Source: Pseudomonadota bacterium (lineage in GTDB: Bacteria > Pseudomonadota > Gammaproteobacteria > Burkholderiales > Burkholderiaceae_C). From it: a stretch of 36,598 nucleotides of DNA. The notes under the pieces are model-generated. The model saw only the letters and a list, made by a program, of their open reading frames with translations. It searched no databases and was not told where the DNA came from. The stretch is taken from positions 1 through 36,598 of the forward strand of contig JAUNTQ010000028.1 in the NCBI GenBank assembly GCA_030538605.1, in the 5' to 3' direction. Below, in pieces: positions 8,567-17,923 of the stretch. Position 1 is the first letter of the stretch, and each line of letters starts with the position of its first letter. The translations under genes and the position numbers were made by a program.

Positions 8567-9327
8567 CCACCCAACTCTCCGTCAACGTCAACAAGGTTGC
8601 GCTGGTGCGCAACACGCGGCATCTGGGCATTCCCGGCGTGGTGCGCGCGGCCACGCTGTGCCTGCAGGCGGGCGCGCACGGCATCACCGTGCACCCGCGG
8701 CCCGACGAGCGGCACATCCGCGCGCACGACGTGCACGAGCTGGCTGCGCTGCTGCAAGGCTGGCCGGGCCGTGAATACAACATCGAGGGCAACCCCACGC
8801 AGAACCTGATGGGCTTCATCCGCGCCACGCGCCCGCAGCAGGCCACCTTCGTGCCCGACAGCGAAGACCAGTTCACCAGCGACCACGGCTGGCACCTGGC
8901 CGACGACGCGGTGTGCCAGCGCCTGCGCCCGCTGGTAAACGAGGCGCGGGCGCTGGGCGTGCGCGTGAGCCTGTTCATGGACCCGCTGCCCGAGCTGATG
9001 CCGCTGGCGCGCGCGCTGGGCGCTGACCGCGTGGAGCTGTACACCGAGCCCTACGCCGCCGCCTGGGCCAGCGGCGATGCCGCCGCGCGCGCCGCCGAGC
9101 TGGCCCGCTACGCCGCCGCCGCCCGCGCCGCACACGCAGCGGGTTTGGGCGTGAACGCGGGGCACGACCTGAGCCGCGACAACCTGGCCGACTTTCTGCG
9201 CGCCGTGCCGGGCGTGGAAGAGGTGAGCATCGGCCACGCGCTCATCGCCGATGCGCTGGAGCTGGGCTACGCGGCCACGGTGCAGGCGTATCTGGGCTGC
9301 ATCGCGCAGGCAGGCGCGTCCGACTGA
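8563..9327 (+). CDS. pdxJ: Pyridoxine 5'-phosphate synthase
   Basis: PdxJ condenses 1-deoxy-D-xylulose 5-phosphate with 3-amino-2-oxopropyl phosphate in vitamin B6 synthesis. The ATG at 8563 ([19 protein letters not shown]) overlaps the recO stop and gives 254 aa, the usual size. Conserved active-site segments are visible: [10 protein letters not shown] (44-53), NIEGNPT (73-79), the helix near VSLFMDP, and GHALIADAL near the C-terminus. In related genomes acpS commonly follows. Here the gene ends one base from a convergent ligase gene, so the operon stops at pdxJ. Confidence 0.97.
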   Translation: MTTQLSVNVNKVALVRNTRHLGIPGVVRAATLCLQAGAHGITVHPRPDERHIRAHDVHELAALLQGWPGREYNIEGNPTQNLMGFIRATRPQQATFVPDSEDQFTSDHGWHLADDAVCQRLRPLVNEARALGVRVSLFMDPLPELMPLARALGADRVELYTEPYAAAWASGDAAARAAELARYAAAARAAHAAGLGVNAGHDLSRDNLADFLRAVPGVEEVSIGHALIADALELGYAATVQAYLGCIAQAGASD

Positions 9328-9328
9328 G

Positions 9329-10249
9329 CTATCGGCGCTGAGTTGCAAGCGGCGCGTCTTCGCGCACGCGCACGAAGCGGGCAAAGCGGGGCAGGCCGCT
9401 GTCTGCGTGCAGGCCCTGGTAGCGGTAGGTGACCCACCGGCCCACGGCAGGCGGCTGGGCGCGCTGGGCGTCGGTAAAGCCCGTGCCCAGGCGAAAGCGC
9501 TTGCCCTCGGGCGTTTCGACCAGCAGTGCGCCCATGCGGCCTGCATGTCTGCCCTGGCCGGGGATGTGGCGCAGCACGCGCGCTTCGGCGTCGTCGTGGT
9601 CTTTCAGCTTGAGCAAATCGGTGCTGCGGCCAGCGTGGTATTCGGCGCTGGCGCGGTGCAGCATCAGCCCTTCGCCCCCGGCTTTGACCACCTCGCGCAG
9701 CAGCGCCTGCAGCTCGGCGTGGCTGGCCAGCTTGCGCTGTTCCACGGCTTGCAGCGCAGGGTTTTGCACCTTGGGCAAGGTGGCTTGCAGTGCGGCCAGC
9801 CGCGCGTCGAAAACGCCGCCGTGCGTGGGCAGATCGAACACCATGAAGCGCAGGGCCTGCCAGGCGGCGTCATCGGGCTGGTAGCGCGCCACGGCAGACT
9901 GCACCTGATCGAACTGGCCCGGCCCGGCCCACAGCTCGCCGTCCAGGGCCACGCGCGGCCAGCCGCTGGTGAAGGCGTCGGGCGGGGTGATGCGGCGCCC
10001 GCCCCGTGTCCACAGCGTGTGGCCGTCCCACCAGGCGCGCACGCCGTCGTACTTTTCGCTGACCCACCATTCGCTCATGCGCAGGCCGGGGTGGTAGCGG
10101 CCAGCCAGCTGCATGGGCGGCGGGTTGGCCGCGTTGATGACCGTGCCGCTGGCGGCGGGCTGCGCCAGCTGGGCCTGTACACCTGCCGCGCGTGTCAGCG
10201 CCCAGGCGGCGATGGATGATGCGAGAAAGTGACGGCGGTGCAGGGGCAT
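9329..10249 (-). CDS. Exported ATP-dependent DNA ligase (Lig E type)
   Basis: This enzyme would seal nicks in DNA outside the cytoplasm. The 306-aa protein starts with a signal peptide containing RRHFLAS, which may be Tat-type, and ends it near AGVQAQ. It then has the minimal adenylation and OB domains. Motif I is KYDGVR with the AMP-accepting Lys66. DGELW (103-107), FMVFDLP (about 135-141), GEGLMLH (192-198) and KLK (214-216) match motifs III to V. Lig E enzymes lack extra domains and usually carry a signal peptide; they have been linked to DNA uptake and extracellular DNA. Nothing in the neighbourhood points to competence genes. The gene converges with pdxJ with one base between the stops. 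Confidence 0.88.
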   Translation of the reverse strand: MPLHRRHFLASSIAAWALTRAAGVQAQLAQPAASGTVINAANPPPMQLAGRYHPGLRMSEWWVSEKYDGVRAWWDGHTLWTRGGRRITPPDAFTSGWPRVALDGELWAGPGQFDQVQSAVARYQPDDAAWQALRFMVFDLPTHGGVFDARLAALQATLPKVQNPALQAVEQRKLASHAELQALLREVVKAGGEGLMLHRASAEYHAGRSTDLLKLKDHDDAEARVLRHIPGQGRHAGRMGALLVETPEGKRFRLGTGFTDAQRAQPPAVGRWVTYRYQGLHADSGLPRFARFVRVREDAPLATQRR

Positions 10250-10269
10250 GGGGAGAGAGAATGTATTAT

Positions 10270-10361
10270 AAAAAGTGAGCTTCTTGCGTACGTTATATAG
10301 TATTTTCAGATATATTTGTATCTGAAATAAAGGTAAAACGTACGCAAGAAGCTCACTTTTT
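10270..10361. repeat. AT-rich two-tier palindrome (copy 2 of 6)
   Basis: The outer arms at 10270-10293 and 10338-10361 are a perfect 24-bp inverted repeat (AAAAAGTGAGC, TTCTTGCGTACGT). The inner stem TTTCAGATA (10304-10312) pairs with TATCTGAAA (10319-10327) around a 6-base loop. Terminal A and T runs would give terminator-like hairpins in both directions. The element lies between the ligase and fabI genes, both on the minus strand. It occupies part of the 302-base gap 10250-10551, together with the hairpin at 10400. Confidence 0.9.
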
Positions 10362-10399
10362 TTACATTTTGTTCATCCGTGTCCATAGGCCACTGCCTT

Positions 10400-10506
10400 G
10401 TAGGCTGGGTAGAGCCGAAGGCGAAACCCAGCGTTCTGGCGAGCTGGTTTGCTGGGTTTCGCTTTCACTCTACCCAGCCTACAAAGATGTGTGCATACAC
10501 AAGCCC
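10400..10506. repeat. GC-rich hairpin repeat, GCTGGGTTTCGCC family (copy a)
   Basis: The left arm 10400-10432 (GTAGGCTGGGTAGAGCC, then GAAGGCGAAACCCAGC) pairs imperfectly with 10451-10482. A conserved tail, AAGATGTGTGCAT, then ACACAAGCC, follows to about 10505. Copies lie at 18406-18512 and 30875-30957, with a half-copy at 22592-22622. It lies 38 bases from the AT-rich palindrome. The remaining bases to fabI show nothing further. Confidence 0.85.
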
Positions 10507-10551
10507 CAGCGGGGGAAAGGGCCACAACCAACAGTTGCTTGAAGGCGCGCT

Positions 10552-11355
10552 TTATCCCACCATGTCGGCAGACAGGCCCGCCGTCTGGCTGAAGCCGCCG
10601 TCGACGTAGGTGATTTCGGCGGTGACGCCGGCGGCCAGGTCGCTCAGCAGGAAGGCGGCGACGTTGCCCACGTCGTCGATGGTCACGTTGCGGCGCAGGG
10701 GCGAGGCGCTGGCCACGGTGCCGAGCAGCTTGCCGAAGTCCTTGATGCCGCTGGCCGCCAGCGTCTTGATGGGGCCGGCTGAGATGCCGTTGACGCGCAC
10801 GCCTTTGCCGCCCAGCGCCTCGGCCATGAAGCGCACGCTGGCTTCAAGAGAGGCCTTGGCCAGGCCCATGGTGTTGTAGTTGGGGATGGTGCGCAGCGCG
10901 CCCAGGTAGCTGAGGGTGAGCAGCGCGGCCTTGTCGCTCAGATAGGGCAGGGCGGCCTTGGCCATGCCGGGGAAGCTGTAGGCGCTGATGTCGTGGGCGA
11001 TGCGAAAGTTTTCGCGGCTCAGGCCGTCGAAGAAGTTGCCCGCAATGGCCTCGCGCGGGGCAAAGCCGATGGCATGCACGAAGCCGTCGAAGGTGGGCCA
11101 GGTGGCCGACAAGTCCTTGAACATGGCTTCGATCTGCTCGTCGCTGCCGACGTCGCAGTCGAACACGAGCTGGCTGTCGAACTCGGCGGCGAAGTCGGTG
11201 ATGCGGGCCTTGAAGCGTTCGCCCACGTAGCTGAAGGCCAGCTCGGCGCCTTGCGCGCGGCAGGCGCGGGCGATGCCGTAGGCGATGGAGCGGTTGGACA
11301 AAACGCCGGTGATGAGCAGTTTTTTGCCTGCCAGAAAGCCGTGGGGGTTGCGCAT
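10552..11355 (-). CDS. fabI: Enoyl-[acyl-carrier-protein] reductase (NADH), FabI
   Basis: FabI catalyses the last reduction in each fatty-acid elongation cycle and is the target of triclosan. The 267-aa product has the short-chain dehydrogenase fold, with cofactor-binding [11 protein letters not shown] (residues 17-27) and the FabI catalytic pattern Tyr150, Tyr160 and Lys167 ([11 protein letters not shown]). The ATG at 11355 is preceded on its strand by AAAGGAG. It is divergent from the YejA-like gene, with only 56 bases between the starts, so the two promoters must overlap. Confidence 0.97.
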   Translation of the reverse strand: MRNPHGFLAGKKLLITGVLSNRSIAYGIARACRAQGAELAFSYVGERFKARITDFAAEFDSQLVFDCDVGSDEQIEAMFKDLSATWPTFDGFVHAIGFAPREAIAGNFFDGLSRENFRIAHDISAYSFPGMAKAALPYLSDKAALLTLSYLGALRTIPNYNTMGLAKASLEASVRFMAEALGGKGVRVNGISAGPIKTLAASGIKDFGKLLGTVASASPLRRNVTIDDVGNVAAFLLSDLAAGVTAEITYVDGGFSQTAGLSADMVG

Positions 11356-11411
11356 GTTTTGCCTGCTCCTTTGAGATGAAAATCGGCGAAAAAAGTGGTC
11401 AGAATTGTCGC

Positions 11412-13226
11412 ATGCGTGTTTTGCTTTCCCTCTTGCTCACGGCCACGGCATCGACCTGCTGGGCCGCCCACGGCTACGCCCTTTGGGGCGACATGAAGTA
11501 TCCGCCGGGTTTTGCCCATTTCGACTACGTCAACCCCGATGCGCCCAAGGGCGGCGAGCTGCGGCTGGCAAGCAATCTGCGCGTGTCCACCTTCGACAAA
11601 TACAACCCCTTCACCATTCGCGGCAACGCCCCGGCGTACCTGAGCCAGCTCATGTTCGACACGCTGCTGACTGGCTCGCTCGACGAAGAGGGCGCTGCCT
11701 ACGGCCTGCTGGCCGAAGACGTGCAGGTGGCCGAAGACCGGCTTTCGGCCACCTTCACGCTGCGGCGCGAGGCGCGCTTTCACAACGGCGATGCGGTGCT
11801 GGCGCGCGACGTCAAGCACAGCTTCGACACCCTCATCGGCCCGCACGCCGCGCCGGGCTACAAGACGCTGCTGGCCGACGTGGCGGGCGTTGACGTGGTG
11901 GGCGAGCGCACGGTGCGCTTTCGCTTCAGCCAGCCCAACCGCGAACTGCCGCTCACCGTGGGCGGGCTGCCCGTGTTCAGCCACCAGTGGGGCGAGGGCA
12001 AGCCCTTCAACGAGGTGGTGATGGAGCCGCCCATCGGCAGCGGCCCCTACACCATCGGCCCGGTGAAGTTCGGCAAGGACATCACCTATGTGCGCCAGCC
12101 CGACTACTGGGCGCGCGAGCTGAACGTGCGGCGCGGCACGGCCAACTTCGACCGCATCCTGGTCAAAATCTACCGCGACAACACCGCCCGGCTGGAGGCG
12201 CTGAAAGCGGGTGAGTTCGACCTGATGGCGTTTTATTCGGCCGGCGACTGGGCGCGGCGCGTCAATGGCAAGCGCTTTGATTCGGGCGAGCTGGTCAAGG
12301 GCGAGTTCCAGCACAAGCTGCCCACCGGCTTTCAAAGCTACGTGCTCAACAGCCGCCGCCCGCTGCTGGCCGACGCGCGCGTGCGCCAGGCGCTGGGCCT
12401 GGCGATCGACTACGAGTGGATGAACCGGCAGATGTTCTACGGCTCCTACAGCCGCGTGCACGGCCTGTTCGGCAACACCTCGTGCGCGGCCAGCGGCACG
12501 CCCAGCGCGCAAGAGCTGGCGCTGATGGAGCCGTTTCGCCAGCACATTCCACCCGCCGCCTTCGGCCCCGCCCATGTGCCCCCGCGCACCGACCAGCCGC
12601 AGGACGCCACCGTCGGCGGCCTGCGCGAGAACCTGCGCCGCGCGCGCGACCTGCTGGCCCAGGCAGGCTGGCAGATCGACAAGGGCACGCTGCGCAACGC
12701 GCAGGGCCAGCCCTTCGTGCTGGAGTACCTCGACAGCAACGAAACCGGCGCGCGCGTGGTCGCGCCGTGGCTGCGCAACCTGGAGCGCCTGGGCATCACC
12801 CTGCGCTTTCGCCCGGTGGACTTTGCGCTGTACCAGCAGCGGCTGCAAAAGTTCGACTTCGACATCACCAGCCTGGCCTACCAGGGCACGCCCAACCCGG
12901 GGCAGGAATACGCCGACCTGTTCGGCAGCCAGGCCGCCGACACCGAAGACTCGGGCAACCTGGCGGGCGTGAAAAACCCCGCCATCGACGGCCTCATCAG
13001 CCACATGGTGGGTGCCAAGACGCACGCCGACTACCTGGCCGCATGCCGCGCGCTGGAGCGCGTGGTCAGCCACAGCCACTACCTGCTGCCTCAGTGGTTT
13101 GCGCCCACGCACCGGCTGGCCTACAACGCCTGGCGGCTGGCCATGCCCGGGCAGATTCCGCCTTACTTCAGGGGCGAGACCTGGGCCATCGACACCTGGT
13201 GGGCCCGGCCCGCGCCGGTGCGCTGA
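11412..13226 (+). CDS. Periplasmic peptide-binding protein of an ABC transporter, YejA-like
   Basis: A 604-aa family 5 extracellular solute-binding protein. From the ATG at 11412 there is a signal peptide ([18 protein letters not shown]), followed by the YejA-type opening [29 protein letters not shown]. YejA binds peptides, including microcin C in enterobacteria, for uptake by YejBEF. No yejB, yejE or yejF gene is present here, so the partner permease and ATPases must lie elsewhere. The open frame extends 12 codons upstream, but that would disrupt the signal peptide. Oligopeptide import is likely; the exact ligand cannot be told. Confidence 0.87.
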   Translation: MRVLLSLLLTATASTCWAAHGYALWGDMKYPPGFAHFDYVNPDAPKGGELRLASNLRVSTFDKYNPFTIRGNAPAYLSQLMFDTLLTGSLDEEGAAYGLLAEDVQVAEDRLSATFTLRREARFHNGDAVLARDVKHSFDTLIGPHAAPGYKTLLADVAGVDVVGERTVRFRFSQPNRELPLTVGGLPVFSHQWGEGKPFNEVVMEPPIGSGPYTIGPVKFGKDITYVRQPDYWARELNVRRGTANFDRILVKIYRDNTARLEALKAGEFDLMAFYSAGDWARRVNGKRFDSGELVKGEFQHKLPTGFQSYVLNSRRPLLADARVRQALGLAIDYEWMNRQMFYGSYSRVHGLFGNTSCAASGTPSAQELALMEPFRQHIPPAAFGPAHVPPRTDQPQDATVGGLRENLRRARDLLAQAGWQIDKGTLRNAQGQPFVLEYLDSNETGARVVAPWLRNLERLGITLRFRPVDFALYQQRLQKFDFDITSLAYQGTPNPGQEYADLFGSQAADTEDSGNLAGVKNPAIDGLISHMVGAKTHADYLAACRALERVVSHSHYLLPQWFAPTHRLAYNAWRLAMPGQIPPYFRGETWAIDTWWARPAPVR

Positions 13227-13374
13227 GCGCCGGTGTGGCGGCGGCGCGTCGCCATGCAGGCGGCGCGGGCCATGGCGGCGCTGATGCGCAATACTGGCAG
13301 CCGCTTTGCAAGCGCTCCCGGTGTGCCGATGTGGCTGCCGGGCCCTGAGGTCATCACGTTCAGAAAGGTTCACG

Positions 13375-15756
13375 ATGTCGGATCACACCCCGTTTCCCGC
13401 GCGCCGCAAGCCGTGGCTGAGTCTGTGGCTGCTGCTGCCCATGGCGGTCTATCTGCTGGTGGGCGGCGCGTGGCTGATCGGCCTGGGCGGCTCGCCCTAT
13501 TACGCGGTGCTGGGCGCGCTGCTGGCGCTGTGCGCTGCGCTGCTGTGGCGTGGCCGCGCGGCGGCTCTCGGGCTGTATGCCCTGGTGATCTGGGGCACCC
13601 TGGTGTGGGGGCTGTGGGAGTCGGGCACCGACTTCTGGGCACTGGCCCCGCGCTACGGCCTGCTGTTCTTGCTGGGCCTGTGGCTGCTGCTGCCCCGGGG
13701 CACGCGCGCACAGGGCCGCACGCCGGGCACGCGCGCCGCGCTGGGCGCGGGGCTGGCGGCCATGCTGGCGGTGCTGGGCTACAGCATCTTCAACGACCCG
13801 CAGCAGGTGCATGGCGAAATCGCCCGCGCCCAGCCCGCCGAGGCGGCCCCGGTGCCGGGCGTGGCCCCCGAAGACTGGCCGGCCTATGGCCGCACGCAGG
13901 AAGGCGTGCGCTATTCGCCGCTGACGCAGATCAACGCGGACAACGTGAAGGAGCTGAAGCTCGCCTGGACCTACCGCACGGGCGACATGCCCGGGCCCAA
14001 CTCGCCGATCGAGGCCACCAACGAGGTCACGCCCATCAAGGTGGGCGACAAGGTGTTTCTGTGCACCATGCACCAGTTTCTGGACGCGCTGGACGCCAGC
14101 ACCGGCCAGCGGCTGTGGCGCTTTGACCCGCAGCTCAAGGTCAACCCGAGCTACCAGCACCTGACCTGCCGCGGCGTCTCCTACCACGACGTGGCGCAGC
14201 ACCCAGGCGCTGCCGCCGTCAGCACGCAATGCCCGCGCCGCATCATCCAGCCCGTGGGCGATGGGCGGCTGATCGCCGTGAACGCCGACAACGGCACGCG
14301 CTGCACCGACTTTGGCGATAACGGCGAGGTCAATCTGCAGGCGCACATGCCCTACGCCTACCCGGGCGGCTACAACCCCACGTCGCCCGCCGTGGTCACG
14401 CCCACCACCATCGTCATCGGCGGCTCGGTCACCGACAACTACTCGAACGAAGAGCCTTCGGGCGTCATCCGGGGCTACGACGTCATCACCGGTGCGCTGA
14501 AATGGGTGTTCGACACCGGCGCCGAAAACCCCAACGCCATGCCGGGCGAGAACACCACCTTCGTGCACAACTCGCCCAACGCCTGGGCCCCGCTGGCCTA
14601 CGACGCCGCCGCCGACGTGGTGTACGTGCCCACCGGCGTGGGCACGCCCGACATCTGGGGCGGCGACCGCGGGCCGCTGAAAGAGCGCTACGCCAACTCG
14701 GTGCTGGCGCTTCAGGCCGAAAACGGGCATCTGGTGTGGCATTTCCAGACCACGCGCCACGACCTGTGGGACATGGACGTGCCCTCGCAGCCCACGCTGA
14801 CCGAGGTGCGCCAGGCCGATGGGCAGACGGTGCCGGTGGTCTACGTCACCACCAAGACGGGCGAATTCTTCGTGCTTGACCGGCGCGACGGCAAGCCGGT
14901 GGTGCCCGTCACCGACCGGCCCGTGCCGCAGGCCGTCAAGCGCGGGCCGCAAACCAAGGGCGAACACTATGCGCCCACGCAGCCCTTCTCGGATCTCAGC
15001 CTGCGGCCCAAGGAGATGCTGACCGACAAGAACATGTGGGGCGGCACCCTGCTCGACCAGCTCATGTGTCGCATCATGTTCAAGCGGCTGAACTACGAAG
15101 GCGTCTACACGCCGCCCTCGGAAAACGGCACGCTGGTGTTTCCGGGCAACCTGGGCGTGTTCGAGTGGGGCGGCATCTCGGTCAACACCGACCGGCAGGT
15201 GGCGGTGATGAACCCCATCGGCCTGCCGTTCACCTCGCGCCTGATCCCGAAAGACCCCGACCGCCCCCGCACCGAGCGCGGCGCCGGCACCGAAAGCGGC
15301 GTGCAGCCCATGTATGGCGTGCCGTACGGGGTGGAGATCAACGCCTTCCTGTCGCCGCTGGGCCTGCCCTGCAAGGAGCCGGGCTGGGGCTTCATCGCCG
15401 CGGTGGACATGACCACGCACGAAGTGGTGTGGAAAAAGCGCATCGGCACCATCCGCGACAGCCTGCCCAGGCTGATGCAGCTGCCGCCGCTGCCCATCGG
15501 CGTGCCCGGCCTGGGCGGCGCCATCTCCACCGCAGGCGACGTGATGTTCGTCGCCGCCACGCAGGACGACTACCTGCGCGCCTTCCGGGTGAGCAACGGC
15601 GAAAAACTGTGGCAAGCGCGCCTGCCCGCCGGCGGCCAGGCCACGCCCATGACCTACAGCGTGGACGGCAAGCAGTACGTGCTCATCATGGCCGGCGGCC
15701 ACGGCTCCTTCGGCACGCGCATGGGCGACTACCTGATGGCGTATGCGCTGCCGTAG
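13375..15756 (+). CDS. gcd: Membrane-bound PQQ-dependent dehydrogenase, glucose/quinate family
   Basis: This enzyme oxidises a sugar or cyclic polyol at the periplasmic face and passes electrons to ubiquinone. The 793-aa protein begins after AGAAAGG at the ATG 13375. It has about five N-terminal membrane helices (residues 12-125), then an eight-bladed PQQ propeller beginning at WPAYGRTQEGVRYSPL. Family segments such as HDLWDMDVPSQP, RNVLDR-like FFVLDRRDGKPV, and GGHGSFGTRMGDYLMAYALP at the end are visible. The glucose versus quinate/shikimate substrate cannot be settled from sequence alone. No PQQ-synthesis genes are present. The 148-base gap before it shows nothing distinctive. Confidence 0.93.
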   Translation: MSDHTPFPARRKPWLSLWLLLPMAVYLLVGGAWLIGLGGSPYYAVLGALLALCAALLWRGRAAALGLYALVIWGTLVWGLWESGTDFWALAPRYGLLFLLGLWLLLPRGTRAQGRTPGTRAALGAGLAAMLAVLGYSIFNDPQQVHGEIARAQPAEAAPVPGVAPEDWPAYGRTQEGVRYSPLTQINADNVKELKLAWTYRTGDMPGPNSPIEATNEVTPIKVGDKVFLCTMHQFLDALDASTGQRLWRFDPQLKVNPSYQHLTCRGVSYHDVAQHPGAAAVSTQCPRRIIQPVGDGRLIAVNADNGTRCTDFGDNGEVNLQAHMPYAYPGGYNPTSPAVVTPTTIVIGGSVTDNYSNEEPSGVIRGYDVITGALKWVFDTGAENPNAMPGENTTFVHNSPNAWAPLAYDAAADVVYVPTGVGTPDIWGGDRGPLKERYANSVLALQAENGHLVWHFQTTRHDLWDMDVPSQPTLTEVRQADGQTVPVVYVTTKTGEFFVLDRRDGKPVVPVTDRPVPQAVKRGPQTKGEHYAPTQPFSDLSLRPKEMLTDKNMWGGTLLDQLMCRIMFKRLNYEGVYTPPSENGTLVFPGNLGVFEWGGISVNTDRQVAVMNPIGLPFTSRLIPKDPDRPRTERGAGTESGVQPMYGVPYGVEINAFLSPLGLPCKEPGWGFIAAVDMTTHEVVWKKRIGTIRDSLPRLMQLPPLPIGVPGLGGAISTAGDVMFVAATQDDYLRAFRVSNGEKLWQARLPAGGQATPMTYSVDGKQYVLIMAGGHGSFGTRMGDYLMAYALP

Positions 15757-15774
15757 GGGGCGGCCGCTTGCGGT

Positions 15775-15799
15775 CATGTGCGCATAGCATGCGCACATG
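15775..15799. promoter_or_regulatory. Perfect 10-bp inverted repeat spanning the ccdA start codon
   Basis: CATGTGCGCA (15775-15784) and TGCGCACATG (15790-15799) form a perfect inverted repeat around a TAGCA spacer, and the right arm contains the ccdA ATG. It could be the operator bound by CcdA, or an mRNA hairpin that buries the start codon. No separate Shine-Dalgarno sequence is evident. The symmetry is seen directly; the role is inferred. Confidence 0.6.
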
Positions 15800-16042
15800 G
15801 AACAAACGCCGCACACCCGCAAACGCCCGGTCAACCTGACACTGAACGAAGACCTGGTGCGAGAAGCCAGGGCGCTCAGTGGCAACCTCTCAGCCACGGT
15901 AGAGGCGATGCTGACCGAATATGTCTTGCGCGAGCGTCATGCGCGGCTGCAAAAGCAGGGCGAAGCCGATGCAGCCTGCCGCGAGTGGAATGCCGTGCTC
16001 GATGCGCACGGCTCGTTTGCCGACGCTTACTCGCCGCTTTGA
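15797..16042 (+). CDS. ccdA: CcdA-type antitoxin
   Basis: An 81-aa protein of the CcdA family. It has an N-terminal DNA-binding part (RKRPVNLTLNEDLVREARALSGNLSATVEAMLTEYV) and a C-terminal toxin-binding tail (REWNAVLDAHGSFADAYSPL). The tail's ...F-A-D-x-Y/F ending is typical of chromosomal CcdA. It normally represses its own operon and neutralises the gyrase poison CcdB. It follows gcd by 40 bases and precedes the ccdB reading frame by 12 bases. Because ccdB is frameshifted, this antitoxin may now be an orphan. Confidence 0.88.
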   Translation: MEQTPHTRKRPVNLTLNEDLVREARALSGNLSATVEAMLTEYVLRERHARLQKQGEADAACREWNAVLDAHGSFADAYSPL

Positions 16043-16054
16043 CGGACGCGGGAG

Positions 16055-16385
16055 ATGGCGCAGTTCGATGTGCATGCCTACAAAGGGCCACGCCGCCAAG
16101 ACGTGGCCTTTGTCGTGCGGGTAGCAGTCCGCACTGTTCGACGGCTATCGGCGGCGCGTCGTGGTGCCGCTGCTTCGGCGCGACGCCTTGCCAGCCGGCA
16201 TGAAGAGCGCGGGCTCACGCTTGAACCCCGTGTTTCAGGTGAACGGGCTGGCCGTGGTGCTGAACCCGCTGGACATGGTGTCGATGGATGTGGCGGCGCT
16301 GGGGGCCAAGGCAGGGTCACTGGCCGGGCAGGGCCAGGCCATCACGGATGCGCTGGACGAGTTGCTGGCGCGCGCCTGGGGATAG
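16055..16385 (+). pseudogene. ccdB: ccdB gyrase-toxin gene with a one-base frameshift
   Basis: The first 23 codons from ATG 16055 (MAQFDVHAYKGPRRQDVAFVV) match a CcdB N-terminus. Continuity of the family then moves to another frame: from 16125 the sequence reads QSALFDGYRRRVVVPLL, and it continues through LNPVFQVNG to a Trp-Gly C-terminus at 16385. One extra base at about 16122-16124 (GGTAGCAG instead of GGTGCAG) accounts for the shift. CcdB poisons DNA gyrase, and its C-terminal Trp-Gly is important in the F-plasmid protein. As read, the toxin is not made intact. A sequencing error is the main alternative. Confidence 0.82.
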
Positions 16386-16398
16386 AGGCAGCGCCCCT

Positions 16399-17742
16399 TC
16401 AGCCGCCCAGCTCCTCGCGCAGCACCCAGGCCGCTTCTTGCGTGGCGGGGTGGTCGGGGTAGCGCTTGTGCAGGGCCTGGTACACGGGCAGGGCCTTGTC
16501 GCCACGGGCCAGGCCCTGCTTGAGGGCGCGGATGATGAGCTCGTAGGCGCGCGGGATGTGGGGCGAGCGGGCAAAGCGCTTGTCGAAGCCGCGCAGCACG
16601 GCAATGGTCTGCTTGGCGTTCATCTGCTTCCAGGCGCTTTCGGCCAGAGCCAGGGCCTGGTCGGGGTCTTCCAGCGCAAAGCCGGGCAGTTTGGCGGCCA
16701 CGGTCTTGTGCACCTGCACGGCTTCGGGGCCGTGCTTTTGCGCCAGCAGCAGGCGCACGAAGCGCTGGGTGTGGTCGCTCAGACGGCCGGACTGCGGGTC
16801 GTCGAGCAGCAGCACGCGGTGGTAGCGGCGCTGGTCGTCGGTGCTGTCGTGGCCGGTGCGCGCCCATTCGCGTGCCTGGGCGATGGCTTCTTGCAGATCG
16901 TCTTTTTGCACCAGGGCAGCGACTTCGGCGTCGCGCAGCTGGGCCTGGGTTTTCACGGGACGGGCGGCAGAGGCGATGGGGGCGGCGGGGTCGGCCTCGG
17001 GTTCGCGCAGCACGTCGATCTGCAAGGCACCGTGGTGCTGGTACATGACGTAGCCGATGAGCGCGGCCATGACCCACAGGAAGTAGATGGCGATGAACAC
17101 GGATGCGGGCAGCAGCAGCCACAGGGGCACGAGGGGCAGCAGCAGCAGCAGCGCTTGCGGAAGGCCTTGTTGCAGCAGGAACAGGAACAGGCACAGCAGC
17201 AGGTATTGCAGGCCGATGCCGGTCATGGTGTCGAGCAGCTCCAGCGGGTTGAGCGCGGCGCGCAGGCTGCCGCTCTGGATGAGCACCATCAGCGTGGCGG
17301 GTATGAGCAGCGACGAGACGAGGCTGGCGACCGTGCCGAGCAGCTCGCTCCGGCGGTCGAGAAAGACGATGGCCATGCCGTGCAGCACGAGCACGGCGAA
17401 GAACTTCAGCGGCAGGATTTTCCAGTCGGCGTCGTTCAGGTTGCTGCGGTAGTCGCGGCTGTGCAGCACCCCGCGCGAGGCGAGCGCGGCGACCTTGAAG
17501 GCGTAGATGCCCGCGCCCAGCAGAAGGCCGATGCCCACGAAGATGCGCGCGATCAGCGGCAGGTGCAGCAGGTAGCTGGCCAGCGAGAGCAGCATGAGCC
17601 AGATCAGCGGCTCAAGCTGCAAGGGGAACAGGAAGAAGTGGTTGAGCCGGTGCCAGAAGGGGGCGATGGCGGACGGCTGCGCGGCGGCGTCATCGTCGTC
17701 GTCGAAAACGCTGGCGGGGGTGGCGCGGGAGCGGGAGGACAT
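16399..17742 (-). CDS. Polytopic membrane protein with a helical-repeat C-terminal half, unknown function
   Basis: A 447-aa protein I do not recognise by name. It has a charged N-terminus (FDDDDDAAA), about six membrane helices between residues 40 and 245 (for example FFLFPLQLEPLIWLMLLSLASYLL and a Leu-rich stretch near 200-235), then a soluble half of about 200 residues. That half is rich in paired helices (AEVAALVQKDDLQEAIAQAREWA; HKRYPDHPATQEAAWVLREEL) and looks TPR-like. The first half resembles DUF4013-type membrane domains, but this is a weak match by eye. It is divergent from a small membrane protein at 17924, with 181 bases between the starts. It converges with ccdB. Confidence 0.78.
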   Translation of the reverse strand: MSSRSRATPASVFDDDDDAAAQPSAIAPFWHRLNHFFLFPLQLEPLIWLMLLSLASYLLHLPLIARIFVGIGLLLGAGIYAFKVAALASRGVLHSRDYRSNLNDADWKILPLKFFAVLVLHGMAIVFLDRRSELLGTVASLVSSLLIPATLMVLIQSGSLRAALNPLELLDTMTGIGLQYLLLCLFLFLLQQGLPQALLLLLPLVPLWLLLPASVFIAIYFLWVMAALIGYVMYQHHGALQIDVLREPEADPAAPIASAARPVKTQAQLRDAEVAALVQKDDLQEAIAQAREWARTGHDSTDDQRRYHRVLLLDDPQSGRLSDHTQRFVRLLLAQKHGPEAVQVHKTVAAKLPGFALEDPDQALALAESAWKQMNAKQTIAVLRGFDKRFARSPHIPRAYELIIRALKQGLARGDKALPVYQALHKRYPDHPATQEAAWVLREELGG

Positions 17743-17923
17743 GCGGACAGCGGGCGGATCGCCTCGCGGGCGATGGGGCCGGGAAATGGGGATGCCGCAA
17801 TTGTGTCAGAACGCAACTGGTTCGGATGGACAATGGCGGCTTGTGTCTGGCGGCGTGCGCACGGGTGCGGCGCGTGCTGTGTTTTCTTGCAGGCCGCAGG
17901 GCGCGGCGGAAGGCGGGTGGGCG

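Noticed and set aside
10270-10361. A simple rho-independent terminator
   Set aside because: The arms end in A and T runs and may terminate, but the inner stem and the copies in divergent promoter gaps show a repeat family with more than that role.
13360-15897. An 845-codon minus-strand frame opposite the PQQ dehydrogenase
   Set aside because: Its low-complexity His/Arg/Val-rich translation shows no family features, while the + strand encodes a full PQQ enzyme.
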